Below are positions 26,015-34,792 of a DNA stretch of 64,000 bases, in pieces. Under the pieces are notes generated by a model, which was not told the origin of the DNA, made no database searches, and saw only the letters and a list, made by a program, of their open reading frames with translations. Position numbers and translations under genes: made by a program. How positions within the stretch are numbered: position 1 is the first letter of the stretch; each line of letters opens with the position of its first letter. The stretch comes from Mycobacterium stomatepiae (GTDB lineage: Bacteria > Actinomycetota > Actinomycetes > Mycobacteriales > Mycobacteriaceae): the NCBI RefSeq assembly GCF_010731715.1, contig NZ_AP022587.1, positions 4,216,001 through 4,280,000 on the forward strand, read 5' to 3'.

Positions 26015-27338
26015 ATGGTTGCTCGACGGCAGGACAAGATGGCCCTTGTTGCTTTCATGCAGGCGGGCAGCACCTCGGTATACGCCGGTTCGTGGCGACA
26101 TCCCGCGACCGAACACGGCTACCTCGACGCGTCCTACTACGCCAAGATCGGCCGCCAGCTCGAAGAAGGCTGCTTCGACCTGATGTTCTTCGACGACCGC
26201 CTGGCGATGCCCGGCGTGTACGGCGGGTCGGTGGACGAGGCGGTGTCCTACGGTGCCCGCCCGGTCAAGCTGGACCTGGGGTTGGTGCTCGGGGTGCTGG
26301 CTCACGCCACGTCGCACATCGGGTTGGGCGCCACCTATTCGACCACCTCTCCGGCGGGCGGGCCGCCTGGAACGTGGTCACCTCGGTCAACGACAGCGAG
26401 GCGCAGAACTTCGGTGTCGACACGCACCTGGGCCACGACGAGCGATACGACCGTGCCGACGAATTCATGGACGTCGTGACCGGCCTCTGGGACACCTGGG
26501 AGGACGACGCGATCCTGCACGACCGGGGGAGCGGACACTATGCAGATCCGGCCAAGGTGCATGAGCTGGGCCATGTGGGGCAGTACTTCTGCGCCCGTGG
26601 ACCGCTGACCGTGCCCGCACCCCGCAAGGCAGGCCGGTCGTCATCCAGGCCGGTTCTTCGGGGCGGGGTCGTGAATTCGCCTCGCGCTGGGCGGAATTGA
26701 TCTTCACCGGCGATCCGGGCATCGAGGTCGCGCGCGGTCACTACGCCGACCAGAAGCAACGCATTGCCGAGGCCGGGCGTGATCCTGCCTCGGTACGGAT
26801 CTGCCCGATGGCCTACGCTGTGGTGGGCGAGTCCGAGGCCCACGCCAAGGAGCGCGAAGCTCTGTTGCTCAATGAACTGGTTCATCCCACGGCATCGCTG
26901 ACATTGTTGTCGGAGTTGATGAATTATGACTTCGCGCAACACGATCTGGACGATCCCGTCACGGACGAGCTGATCGCGTCGTCCTCCGGAATTCGCGGAT
27001 TGGTGCAGAACCTGCTTAACCATATCGGCGGCGACACTGTGACCGTCCGCGATCTGGCCGGCCATCGGGCGACGCTGCTGCAGGGTCCGCGCTTCGTCGG
27101 CACCGGCGAGCAGGTGGCCGATCAGATGGCGGACTGGTTTGAAAGCCGCGCCTGCGACGGTTTCGTCCTGGCGGCAACGCATCTGCCCGGGGCATTCGAA
27201 GACGTCGTGCGGATGGTGGTTCCGGAGCTCCAACGCCGCGGCCTGTTCCGCACCGAGTACGAGTCGTCGACATTACGGGGACACCTTGGACTGCAACGGC
27301 CGTCTAACGCACACGTGGGTGCCGATGCAAATGCTTGA
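26015..27338 (+). pseudogene. LLM-class FMN monooxygenase (NtaA/DszA type), broken by two lesions
   Basis: Three frames together give one monooxygenase. The start (FMQAGSTSVYAGSWRHP, FFDDRLAMP) is in the first frame. FDHLSGGRAAWNVVTSVND to GPLTVP is in the second. The end (IFTGDPGIEVARGHYADQKQ onward) is in the third. Around 26336-26350 the expected TTxYPPxxxARxFAT segment is missing, so tens of bases are deleted, possibly between copies of TTCGACCACC-like sequence. Near 26620-26623 one C is missing from a C run; adding it restores VPAPPQGRPVVIQAGSSG. As written the gene cannot make a whole protein. The substrate is unknown. Confidence 0.85.
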
Positions 27339-28515
27339 GGGTGTGCGAGTGCTCGACCTCGCGACGTTGGCGGCCGCCCCGCTGGTCGCGACATACCTGG
27401 GCGAGTTCGGCGCCGACGTGATCAAGGTCGAAGACCCTCGGCACGGCGATCCGATCCGCGGATGGGGCAATCAGCGCGAGGACGTCGGGCTGATGTGGAA
27501 GTCCTTGTCGCGCAACAAGCGAGCGATCACGCTGGACCTGCGCTGCGCAGAAGGACAGGCGATGGTGCGTCGGCTGGTCGAGCACGCCGACGTCGCGATC
27601 TTCAACACCCGGCCGCAGACGTTGCGCAAATGGGGCCTCGATTACGAGAACCTTCGGATGGTCAACGACAAGATCGTGATGCTGCACATCACCGGATACG
27701 GGCTGACCGGACCGAAGAGTGAACGCCCGGGCTTCGGCACGCTCGGCGAGGCGATGAGCGGCTTCGCGCACATCACCGGGCAGGCCGGCGGCCCGCCCAC
27801 GCTGCCGCCGTTCATGTTGGCCGACGGCGTCGCCTCGTTGAACGCCACCTACGCGGTCATGATGGCGCTGTACCACCGCGACGTGCACGGTGCGCCGGGG
27901 CAACTGATCGACGTCAACCTGATCGACCCGCTGTCGCGCCTGCTCGAGCAGACGCTACTGGGCTATGACCAACTGGGGCTGGTGCCCGAGCGAGCCGGCA
28001 ACCGCTGGGATATCTCGGCTCCGCGCAACACCTATCGCACCGCGGACGGACGATGGCTGGCGATGTCCGGCAGCTCACCTGCGCTGGCGCTAAGGGTGTT
28101 TCGCGCAATCGGCCGAGACGACCTGCTGTCCGACCCCGACTTCTCCGACCCTCGGCGGCGGTTGGCCCGGGCCCGTGAGGTCGACACTGTGGCCGCGGAT
28201 TGGGTTGCAACGAAGACCCTTTCGGAGGCGATGCAGACCTTCGAAGCCCACGAGGTTGCCGCGGCCCCCGTCTATGACATCCGCGATCTGGTCGCTGACG
28301 AGCAGCTGGCACATCGCGGGGTGTTCATCTCGGTCGAGGACGACCAGCTCGGAGCGATGACGGTGCAGGCCCCCGTGCCGCGCTTCTCGTCGGCATCCGG
28401 GACGGTCCGCCACCTTGGACCCGGCCTCGGTGAGCACAACAGCGAAGTCTACGGCGAGCTACTCGGCTTGACTCCTAACGAGATTGACGATCTGCACGCC
28501 CGCGGCGTGTTGTGA
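27325..28515 (+). CDS. Class III (CaiB/BaiF family) CoA-transferase
   Basis: About 396 residues. The N-terminal LEGVRVLDLATLAAAPLVATYLGEFGADVIKVE is the standard family opening. The catalytic Asp is expected in the segment after GFGTLGEAMSGFAHITG. GAPGQLIDVNLIDPLSRLLEQ is also typical. It moves CoA between a donor thioester and an organic acid. The following gene is a malyl-CoA-lyase-like protein, so the acid may be a C4-C5 dicarboxylate or its methyl derivative. The start is ATG 27325 (ATG 27331 also possible), overlapping the end of the broken LLM gene. Confidence 0.87.
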   Translation: MQMLEGVRVLDLATLAAAPLVATYLGEFGADVIKVEDPRHGDPIRGWGNQREDVGLMWKSLSRNKRAITLDLRCAEGQAMVRRLVEHADVAIFNTRPQTLRKWGLDYENLRMVNDKIVMLHITGYGLTGPKSERPGFGTLGEAMSGFAHITGQAGGPPTLPPFMLADGVASLNATYAVMMALYHRDVHGAPGQLIDVNLIDPLSRLLEQTLLGYDQLGLVPERAGNRWDISAPRNTYRTADGRWLAMSGSSPALALRVFRAIGRDDLLSDPDFSDPRRRLARAREVDTVAADWVATKTLSEAMQTFEAHEVAAAPVYDIRDLVADEQLAHRGVFISVEDDQLGAMTVQAPVPRFSSASGTVRHLGPGLGEHNSEVYGELLGLTPNEIDDLHARGVL

Positions 28516-28534
28516 CAGAAGGAAATTCTTGCCG

Positions 28535-29442
28535 GTGACTGGTCTGCTTCGTCGTTCCGAACTCGCGGTACCCGCGAGTAATGACAACATGTTCGAGAAG
28601 GCCGCCAGCTGCGGCGCCGATCTGGTGTTGCTCGACCTCGAGGACGCCGTCCCCCCGGCATTCAAGGTGCAATCTCGCGCCAAGGCGATCACCGCACTCA
28701 ATGACATCGACTGGGGACGCACCGCACGCGCCATCCGGATCAACGGCCTGGACACCAGTGGTGTCACGACGACGTCATCGACGTCGTCACCAAAGCCGGG
28801 GAGAACCTCGACACCGTCATCATTCCGAAAGCCCGTACGGCCCGCGATGTGTGGTGGGTGGACGTGCTGCTCACCCAACTCGAGTCGAAAATTTGCCTGA
28901 ACAACCGGATTCGCCTCGAGGTACTGATCGAAGAAGTGGAAGGCCTCGCCAACGCGGAGGAGATCGCGGCCGCCAGCCCTCGCCTGGATGCGTTGATCTT
29001 CGGGGTCGGCGACTTCTCGCTATCCCAGGGTGCGCGGGTGGACACCAACTTCGTCCCGCTCGGCGAATATCCCGGCGAATTTTGGGCATATGCGCGCAAC
29101 AAGGTGATCGTCGCGGCGCGTATCGCCGGCATCGACGCGATCGACGCTCCCTATCCCGACTACCGCGACCTGTCGGGTTACGAGCGCGACGCGCGGCGGG
29201 CGTCCCTGCTCGGCTACAGCGGCAAGTGGGCCATCCACCCCGACCAGGTACCCGTCGCCAACGGCGTCTACGCGCCGACCCCCGATGAGATCGCGCGCGC
29301 CGAAGCCAATGTCGCCGCTTACCGGGAGGCCGAGGCAAAGGGCCGTGGCGCGGTCGGAGTCAACGGCGTGCTGGTCGACGCTGCCCACGTGAAGCAGGCG
29401 GAGCAGACGCTGGCACGTGCCGCGTTGATCAACGACAACTAG
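28535..29442 (+). pseudogene. HpcH/HpaI (CitE-like, malyl-CoA lyase type) gene with one-base frameshift
   Basis: The first 73 codons (VPASNDNMFEKAASCGADLV, LDLEDAVPP, RINGLDT) and the remainder (DDVIDVVTKAGENLDTVIIPKA ... GKWAIHPDQVPVANGVYAPT) are in different frames. Restoring one C near 28756 (ACC-CAG-TGG-TGT-CAC) joins them. The joined protein of about 302 residues closely follows the L-malyl-CoA/beta-methylmalyl-CoA lyase pattern, with acidic metal ligands in the LDLED region and IEEVEGLAN. Start GTG 28535, after AAGGAAA. Either a decayed gene or a one-base consensus error. Confidence 0.82.
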
Positions 29443-29524
29443 CGATACCTGATTAAGGGCGCTGCGGCCGGGGTAACCCGATGATTAACCAATTCTACTG
29501 ACGCCCAATAGAAGGGGGCTCGAC

Positions 29525-29680
29525 ATGATTGTCTTAGGCATCATTCTCGTGATCATCGGGTACTTCGCCGCCATCCCGATTCTCGAAACGATCGGTGGCA
29601 TCCCGGTGCTTATCGGCGTGGTCCTGTGGATCCTGGGGGCGGTCGGACGTCCGGTGGCTGGCCGCAAAGTCTGGTTTTAG
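29525..29680 (+). CDS. Small hydrophobic membrane protein (DUF6131-like)
   Basis: Fifty-one residues, nearly all hydrophobic: MIVLGIILVIIGYFAAIPIL, a Thr/Gly turn, then IPVLIGVVLWILGAVG and a basic tail ending GRKVWF. Two membrane-spanning helices are predicted with the C-terminus inside. The ATG at 29525 follows AGAAGGGGG. The pattern is that of the short DUF6131 proteins common in mycobacteria, whose function is unknown. Confidence 0.8.
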   Translation: MIVLGIILVIIGYFAAIPILETIGGIPVLIGVVLWILGAVGRPVAGRKVWF

Positions 29681-29743
29681 CGCTTAGCGCACAAGCTGTT
29701 TCGATGCGTTGCCGCTGTTGCGGTGACGAAGTAGGTTCATCCC

Positions 29744-30439
29744 ATGGCCAAGATCCTGTTCGTCGTCAGCGCAACGAGTTACTGGACGCTCAAGGACGGT
29801 ACCCGGCACCCGACCGGGTACTGGGCTGAGGAATTCGCCGCACCCTACGACGCGCTCAGCCGGGCGGGCCACCAGATCGTGGTGGCCACGCCCGGCGGCA
29901 CGGTGCCGTACGTCGACGTGATGAGTTTGCGTCCGTCGATGGCCGGGAGCGTCGAGATCGCGGAGAAGCTGGAAGGAATCCTGCGTTCGGCCGAAGAGCT
30001 GCGCGCGCCAATTCAGCTCGCCAACGCCCGCCTGGACGATTACGACGCCGTCTATTACCCGGGTGGCCACGGCCCGATGGAAGATCTCTGGCGCGATCCG
30101 GATTCCGGCCGGCTGCTGGTTGCCGCCCTTGCCTCGGGGAAACCGTTGGCGATCGTCTGCCACGCACCGGCCGCAATCTTGGCCACTCGCCGCGACGGGG
30201 TGTCGCCGTTCGCGGGCTATCGCGTCACCGCCTTTACCAACGACGAAGAGGACGGCGTGGGACTCCGCGCGAAGGCTCCCTGGACGGTCGAGGACGAACT
30301 GGTCAAGTTGGGCATCGACTTCGTCCGCGGCGAGATGTGGAAGCCGTTCACGGTGTCGGACCGCAATCTCTACACCGGGCAAAACCCCGCCTCGGCCGGG
30401 CCACTTGCGGAGAAGGTACTCGAAGTGCTGCCGCGTTGA
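29744..30439 (+). CDS. DJ-1/PfpI-superfamily protein (Hsp31-like glutamine amidotransferase-like)
   Basis: Product of 231 residues with the nucleophile elbow AIVCHAPAAIL (Cys about 145), an N-terminal Glu in TGYWAEEFAAPY that tunes the Cys, and YYPGGHGPMEDL. This set marks the Hsp31-like branch, many members of which have glyoxalase III or deglycase activity and protect against carbonyl stress. The start is ATG at 29744. It is a single-gene unit with a perfect hairpin 67 nt after its stop. Confidence 0.88.
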   Translation: MAKILFVVSATSYWTLKDGTRHPTGYWAEEFAAPYDALSRAGHQIVVATPGGTVPYVDVMSLRPSMAGSVEIAEKLEGILRSAEELRAPIQLANARLDDYDAVYYPGGHGPMEDLWRDPDSGRLLVAALASGKPLAIVCHAPAAILATRRDGVSPFAGYRVTAFTNDEEDGVGLRAKAPWTVEDELVKLGIDFVRGEMWKPFTVSDRNLYTGQNPASAGPLAEKVLEVLPR

Positions 30440-30766
30440 TCGGCGGCGTTCGCGGTCCGTCAACAGCTTTGCCGTTACGAAAACCATTGCAAATAAGCGA
30501 TTCTGGTTCATCTTCTGCGGGGCAGAAGATGAAGGGACGAGTTGTCGCCGAAGCACCGCGCATGCCATAGTGATCACGCAATCTGGCGGCCAGACACACA
30601 GAAGCGGTCCGCGAGGTATCTCACGTAGTACTCGTCGAGCACTTGATGTGATGACTGATCGGCCTTCGCGATGGCGCAATGCCAGTGTGAGCTAGAACCA
30701 AGTATCGCCAGCGGTGTCGCGCAGCCAAGTCCGGGGTGACCCGGGGGGAAGGACCTGCACAAAGAA
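30440..30766. other. Intergenic region with one hairpin, no gene seen
   Basis: About 330 bases between the DJ-1-like and DUF2637 genes. The only structure found is the 12-bp hairpin listed separately. No open frame has a ribosome site or family pattern. Confidence 0.5.
30507..30533. terminator. Perfect 12-bp hairpin, possible terminator of the DJ-1-like gene
   Basis: TTCATCTTCTGC pairs without mismatch with GCAGAAGATGAA across a GGG loop. There is no U-run after it, which is common for mycobacterial terminators. The stem is unusually AT-balanced for this genome. A protein-binding site is the alternative. Confidence 0.5.
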
Positions 30767-31768
30767 ATGTCCTCTTTAATCGAGTCGGAAAATGAGGCCA
30801 CCGAGGGTGTGGTCGAGGGTGATGTAGCCACCGAGGGTGATGTAGCCACCGACGGTGATGTAGCCACCGAGGGCGATGTAGCCGCTGTGGGTGTGGTCGA
30901 CGGTGACGCAGCCGCTGGGGATGTGGTCGATGGTGAGGTAGCCGCTGGGGATGTGTTTGACGGTGGCGCGACTGTTGAGGCTGTCGCGACCGCAGATCAC
31001 ATGATCGACAGCGACGCGGCGCCTATTGGGGCGAACAGCGAAGGTGTGCAGGCGAATACACTAACCACGTTCCCGCTGAAGCAGCGGCAGGAACCCCAGA
31101 GAGCTGCGGAAAGGACCGCAGAGCTCTCCGCGAGTCAGCTGATGGCACGCCAACGCGGCGACCGCCTACAACAACAGGTGGCAAGACTGTCACTTGTCCG
31201 CACCACGCGGATGATGGCTGTCGCGATTACGATTCTGATAGCGACGGCGAGCTTTATCCTCTCGTTCGCATCCTTGGGCGATCTGGCGGCGCGCACCGCG
31301 TACCCGGGGCGGTTGTCGTGGCTCTGGCCCGTCATCGTCGATGGTGGGATCATCCTCGCAACGATGGCGCTGGTCGCGTTCTCCGCATACCCCCAGCAGC
31401 GCGGCAGTCGGCGGTACTTCTGGGTGGTGCTTGGCGTGGGCGCCCTGGTCAGTGTCAGCGGTAACGCGGTCCATGCCATGATTCCTAACTCTGGAATGCC
31501 GAAATCAGCGCTGGGACCGTGGTTTGATGCCGCGATCGCATGCGTGCCGCCGATCGCACTCGTCGGAGCTACGCATGCGCTGTCCATCCTATGGAGATTC
31601 ATTCCGTACGAAGCGCTTGACGAGCCTGACGATTTCGCCGAACCCAGCCTCGCTCAACCCCAACCCACTGAACAGATCGAATCCTGGAGCAACAGCGGCT
31701 CGTCGCCGATCCAAGAGCGCGGACTCGTGGGTGCTCAATTGACTCCGGGGCCAAGCGGCGGTTGGTAG
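30767..31768 (+). CDS. DUF2637 membrane protein with acidic six-residue repeats
   Basis: Residues 1-75 are an acidic tail of repeated G-D-V-A-T-E-like hexads encoded by an 18-nt tandem repeat. Residues about 140-285 hold four hydrophobic helices typical of DUF2637: ITILIATASFILSFASLGDLA, then LSWLWPVIVDGGIILATMAL, FWVVLGVGALVSVSGNAVHA and a fourth helix ending SILWRFIPY. DUF2637 proteins occur on actinobacterial plasmids and integrated elements as well as chromosomes. The C-terminus may be cut short: removing one G near 31747-31750 would extend the frame to 31967 with a Pro-rich tail. Confidence 0.75.
   Translation: MSSLIESENEATEGVVEGDVATEGDVATDGDVATEGDVAAVGVVDGDAAAGDVVDGEVAAGDVFDGGATVEAVATADHMIDSDAAPIGANSEGVQANTLTTFPLKQRQEPQRAAERTAELSASQLMARQRGDRLQQQVARLSLVRTTRMMAVAITILIATASFILSFASLGDLAARTAYPGRLSWLWPVIVDGGIILATMALVAFSAYPQQRGSRRYFWVVLGVGALVSVSGNAVHAMIPNSGMPKSALGPWFDAAIACVPPIALVGATHALSILWRFIPYEALDEPDDFAEPSLAQPQPTEQIESWSNSGSSPIQERGLVGAQLTPGPSGGW
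30800..30960 (+). repeat. 18-nt tandem repeats inside the DUF2637 gene
   Basis: Units of GGTGATGTAGCCACCGAG, perfect or nearly so about three to four times, then diverging into GGTGATGTGGTCGATGG-like copies. Each unit encodes Gly-Asp-Val-Ala-Thr-Glu or a variant, so copy number changes would keep the frame. Confidence 0.8.
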
Positions 31769-32322
31769 GCGGGCAAACCGCAGTTTTGGTGCCCGTCCAT
31801 TTGGTGCTCTGCCGCAACATGTTCCACCTTCGACTACGCCGCAGGCAGAGCCTTCCTCAACTCCTCGAGGTGTGGTTGGTCCGAACTGGTTACCAACTCA
31901 TCCGACCCCTCAGTCCCAGTGGGGCGTTCATCAGAGAAGTGTGTTAAACAAGAGCGTATCCGGCTAATCATATATGCTTCGTTAATTCGTGTATTATCGG
32001 TTGGGTAGCCACCTCCATTGAGTCGAGCAAAGGCGTCAGACCCGGCGCGGATGCTGAATCCTGAATGGATGTCAGACTGCGCGCTGCCGCCACTGTCGTG
32101 GTCTCGGCGCGCGTTGGAGCGGCTTCAGTTTTGAGCCGAGCTGTCACATCGCCAGACCTGCTTAGCAGACTCCGGTCTTGTAGTCGCGTCCGCGACGATG
32201 CCGCTGTGCCCACCGAACGTCCGCCAGGGCCCGCGCGAGGCGCGCCAGTATCAACTACTTGCGATTACCGCCATGAGGAGATACCGTCGGCCCGACGGAG
32301 TCCTACGGACAGGAGTGCGGTC
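31769..32322. other. Intergenic stretch, first part possibly lost coding sequence
   Basis: Bases 31743-31967 read as an open Pro/Ser/Gln-rich frame (PPSTTPQAEPSS, then LPTHPTPQSQWG) that would continue the DUF2637 protein after a one-base correction. From 31968 to 32322 the DNA is more AT-rich at first (aatcatatatgcttcg) and probably carries the promoter of the Rieske operon. No RNA gene or insertion sequence was found. Confidence 0.45.
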
Positions 32323-33591
32323 ATGCCTCGATTTCCCAAGCCGTCGGAGGGAAGCTGGACACAGCATTACCCCGAACTGGGCACCGCGCCGGTGTCCTAC
32401 GAGGACTCAATCAGCCCGCGGATCCACGACCTGGAGCGGGACGCGATATTCAAACGCGCGTGGCTGAATGTCGGCCGCGTCGAGCAGGTTCCGCGTAAGG
32501 GCAGCTACTTCACCAAAGAGCTGAAGGTCGTCAACACCTCAATCATCCTGGTGCGCACGGGTTCTGGCGAGGTCAAGGCGTATCACAACATCTGCCGCCA
32601 TCGCGGCAACAAGCTGGTGTGGAACGACATGCCGCTCGAGGAAACCCGCGGTGTGTGCCGACAGTTCACCTGCAAGTACCACGCCTGGCGTTACGACCTG
32701 GACGGCAACCTGACCTTCGTCCAGCAGGAGGAGGAGTTCTTCGACCTCGATAAGAGCCGCTACGGGCTGGTGTCGGTGCATTGCGAGGTTTGGGAAGGCT
32801 TCATCTTCGTCAACTTCGCCAAGCAGCCCGAGCAGTCGCTGCGGGACTTTTTGGGGCCGATGGTGACGGGGCTGGAGGGCTACCCCTTCGATCGAATGAC
32901 GTCGAGGTGGGCTTACCGATCGGAGGTGAAAGCGAACTGGAAGCTGTACATGGACGCGTTCCAGGAGTTCTATCACGCCCCGGTGCTGCACGCGAACCAG
33001 TCGCCGACCGCGTACTCAAAAGCAGCTGCCGAGGCAGGTTTTGAGGCTCCGTATTACCGCCTGGACGGCCCGCACCGACTGGTGAGCACGTCGGGCGTTC
33101 GGGCATGGGAGATGGCCGCGGAGATGCGTAAGCCGATGGAGGACATCTGCCAGAGCGGGTTGTTCGGCCCCTGGGACAAGCCGGACTTGGGCGACATGCC
33201 GCCCGGACTGAATCCCGCGAAATGTGAACCGTGGGGCCTCGATTCGTTCCAGCTCTTCCCCAACTTCGTCGTCCTATTCTGGGGGCAGGGCTGGTATCTG
33301 ACCTACCACTACTGGCCGACCGCCTACAACAGCCATATCTTCGAGGGGACGCTGTATTTTCCGAAACCCCGCACCCCGCGGGACCGGGTGGCCCAGGAAC
33401 TGGCGGCGGTGACGTTCAAGGAGTTCGGCCTACAGGACGCGAATACGTTGGAAGCGACGCAGTCGATGATCGAATCCCAGGTGCTCGACCGCTTCCTGCT
33501 CTGCGACCAGGAGATCCTGATTCGACACCTGCACAAGGAGACCGCGGCCTGGATCGAGGATTACCGCCGCACCAGCACGGCGGGAGTATGA
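32323..33591 (+). CDS. Rieske ring-hydroxylating oxygenase alpha subunit, copy 1
   Basis: Product of 422 residues. Rieske ligands are C91, H93, C117 and H120 (CRHRGN ... CKYHAW; the usual Gly after the last His is Ala). Mononuclear iron ligands are H218 and H223 in EFYHAPVLH, and D211 is the bridging Asp. Such enzymes hydroxylate or dihydroxylate aromatic or cyclic substrates with electrons from a ferredoxin. The start is ATG at 32323 after AGGAG. Its stop overlaps the next ATG (ATGA). It is paralogous to the copy at 36388 and aligns with it without gaps through the first 223 residues. Confidence 0.88.
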   Translation: MPRFPKPSEGSWTQHYPELGTAPVSYEDSISPRIHDLERDAIFKRAWLNVGRVEQVPRKGSYFTKELKVVNTSIILVRTGSGEVKAYHNICRHRGNKLVWNDMPLEETRGVCRQFTCKYHAWRYDLDGNLTFVQQEEEFFDLDKSRYGLVSVHCEVWEGFIFVNFAKQPEQSLRDFLGPMVTGLEGYPFDRMTSRWAYRSEVKANWKLYMDAFQEFYHAPVLHANQSPTAYSKAAAEAGFEAPYYRLDGPHRLVSTSGVRAWEMAAEMRKPMEDICQSGLFGPWDKPDLGDMPPGLNPAKCEPWGLDSFQLFPNFVVLFWGQGWYLTYHYWPTAYNSHIFEGTLYFPKPRTPRDRVAQELAAVTFKEFGLQDANTLEATQSMIESQVLDRFLLCDQEILIRHLHKETAAWIEDYRRTSTAGV

Positions 33592-33926
33592 CGACGATGT
33601 CTGGTTTGCTGCCAACCGAATTCGCCGACCTCGAGGCGTTCGCGCAGTGGTGTCTGCCCACCGAACCGGAGCGTTACGCCAAGAGGCTGGCCAGCTCGAT
33701 GACCGAGATGAAGGCGTTCTACGACGCGATCGTCCCGCGCGCCGAGGAAGCGCTGACCTACTGCGACAAGTTCACGCTCGACGACCTGCCCGACGATGTC
33801 CTCAACCTGATGCATCTGCTGTATTCGATGATCATGGTGTCGTTTCCGGTGGAGTGCTGGAAGCAGCCACGCGTGCCCGACTCCGGGGCCGCCACGCTGG
33901 ACTGTGTGTCCGAGCCCGTCCCGTGA
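33588..33926 (+). CDS. Small helical protein paired with Rieske copy 1 (unknown function)
   Basis: I do not recognise this 112-residue protein. It opens LLPTEFADLEAFAQWCLPTEPERYAKR, then SSMTEMKAFYDAIVPRAEEALTYCDKFTLDDLPDDVLNLMHLLYSMIMV, and ends in a variable tail finishing EPVP. All-helical and acidic, with two conserved Cys. It is not the cone-shaped beta subunit of known oxygenases (usually about 160-180 residues). Translation is coupled to the oxygenase by an ATGA overlap. A paralogue sits in the same position after copy 2, so a subunit or accessory role for the oxygenase is likely. Confidence 0.8.
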   Translation: MTTMSGLLPTEFADLEAFAQWCLPTEPERYAKRLASSMTEMKAFYDAIVPRAEEALTYCDKFTLDDLPDDVLNLMHLLYSMIMVSFPVECWKQPRVPDSGAATLDCVSEPVP

Positions 33927-34780
33927 CGACAACCCTGCGGGCGGCCCGCTGGGCTGACGTCGACACCGGTCAGATCCACTCGCCGGCAGTCGTGCTGATC
34001 GACGGCAACCGCATCACCGCGATCAATCCCGAAGGGCCGGGGCCGGATTCGGCAAGCGTCATCGACCTCGGCGATGTCACGCTGTTGCCGGGCTTGATGG
34101 ACATGGAACTCAACCTGCTCATCGGCGGCCCGGGTGGACCCGACGGCTTGCCCTCCCAGATGCACGGCGTGCAAGACGACCCCGCCTACCGGACATTGCG
34201 TGGCGCCGTCAACGCGCGCACCACGCTGGAGGCCGGGTTCACCACCGTGCGCAACCTTGGGCTGATGGTCAAGACCGGTGGTTATCTGCTGGACGTAGCG
34301 CTGCAGCGCGCCATCGACCAGGGCTGGCACACCGGTCCGCGCATCTATCCCGCCGGGCACGCCGTCACACCCTACGGCGGACATCTCGATCCCACGGTGT
34401 TCCAGCGGTTGGCGCCGGGCGTCATGCCGTTGTCGGTCGCCGAGGGCATCGCCAACGGCGTGCCCGACGTTATCGCCTGTGTTCGCTACCAGATTCGGCA
34501 CGGCGCAAAGCTGATCAAGGTGTCGGCATCCGGCGGCGTCATGTCGCACAGCACCGCGCCGGGCTGGACCGCGGCATGACCCCGATGCAAGCCATCAAAG
34601 CCGCGACGGTCGTCGCGGCAGAACTCATCGAGGCCGACCACGAGCTGGGTCGGCTGGCGCCCGGCTACCTCGCCGACATCATCGCGGTTGCCCGGAGATC
34701 CCTCACGCGACATCGCCGCCACACTTGACGTTTACTTTGTGATGAAGGACGGCCAGATCTACAAGACGTCGACCGAGTAG
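33923..34780 (+). pseudogene. Amidohydrolase-family gene with internal deletion and frameshift
   Basis: The start (GTG 33923, overlapping the previous stop as GTGA) encodes the usual beta-sandwich and LLPGLMDMELNLLIGGPG, then LEAGFTTVRNLG and KLIKVSASGGVMSHSTAPG. The central 130-150 residues that should follow, with the metal-binding His and Asp, are absent. The text jumps to GMTPMQAIKAATVVAAEL. After ADIIAVA an extra C near 34691 shifts the frame; removing it gives GDPSRDIAATLDVYFVMKDG to the TAG at 34780. The normal HxH motif reads ELN. This is non-functional as written. Confidence 0.85.
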
Positions 34781-34792
34781 ACCGGAGCGGGC

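Noticed and set aside
30800-30960. Possible CRISPR array
   Set aside because: The repeats are contiguous 18-nt units without spacers and encode an in-frame protein repeat.
30767-31967. Integrated plasmid or conjugative element around the DUF2637 gene
   Set aside because: No integrase, relaxase, replication gene, direct-repeat attachment site or tRNA junction is seen nearby.
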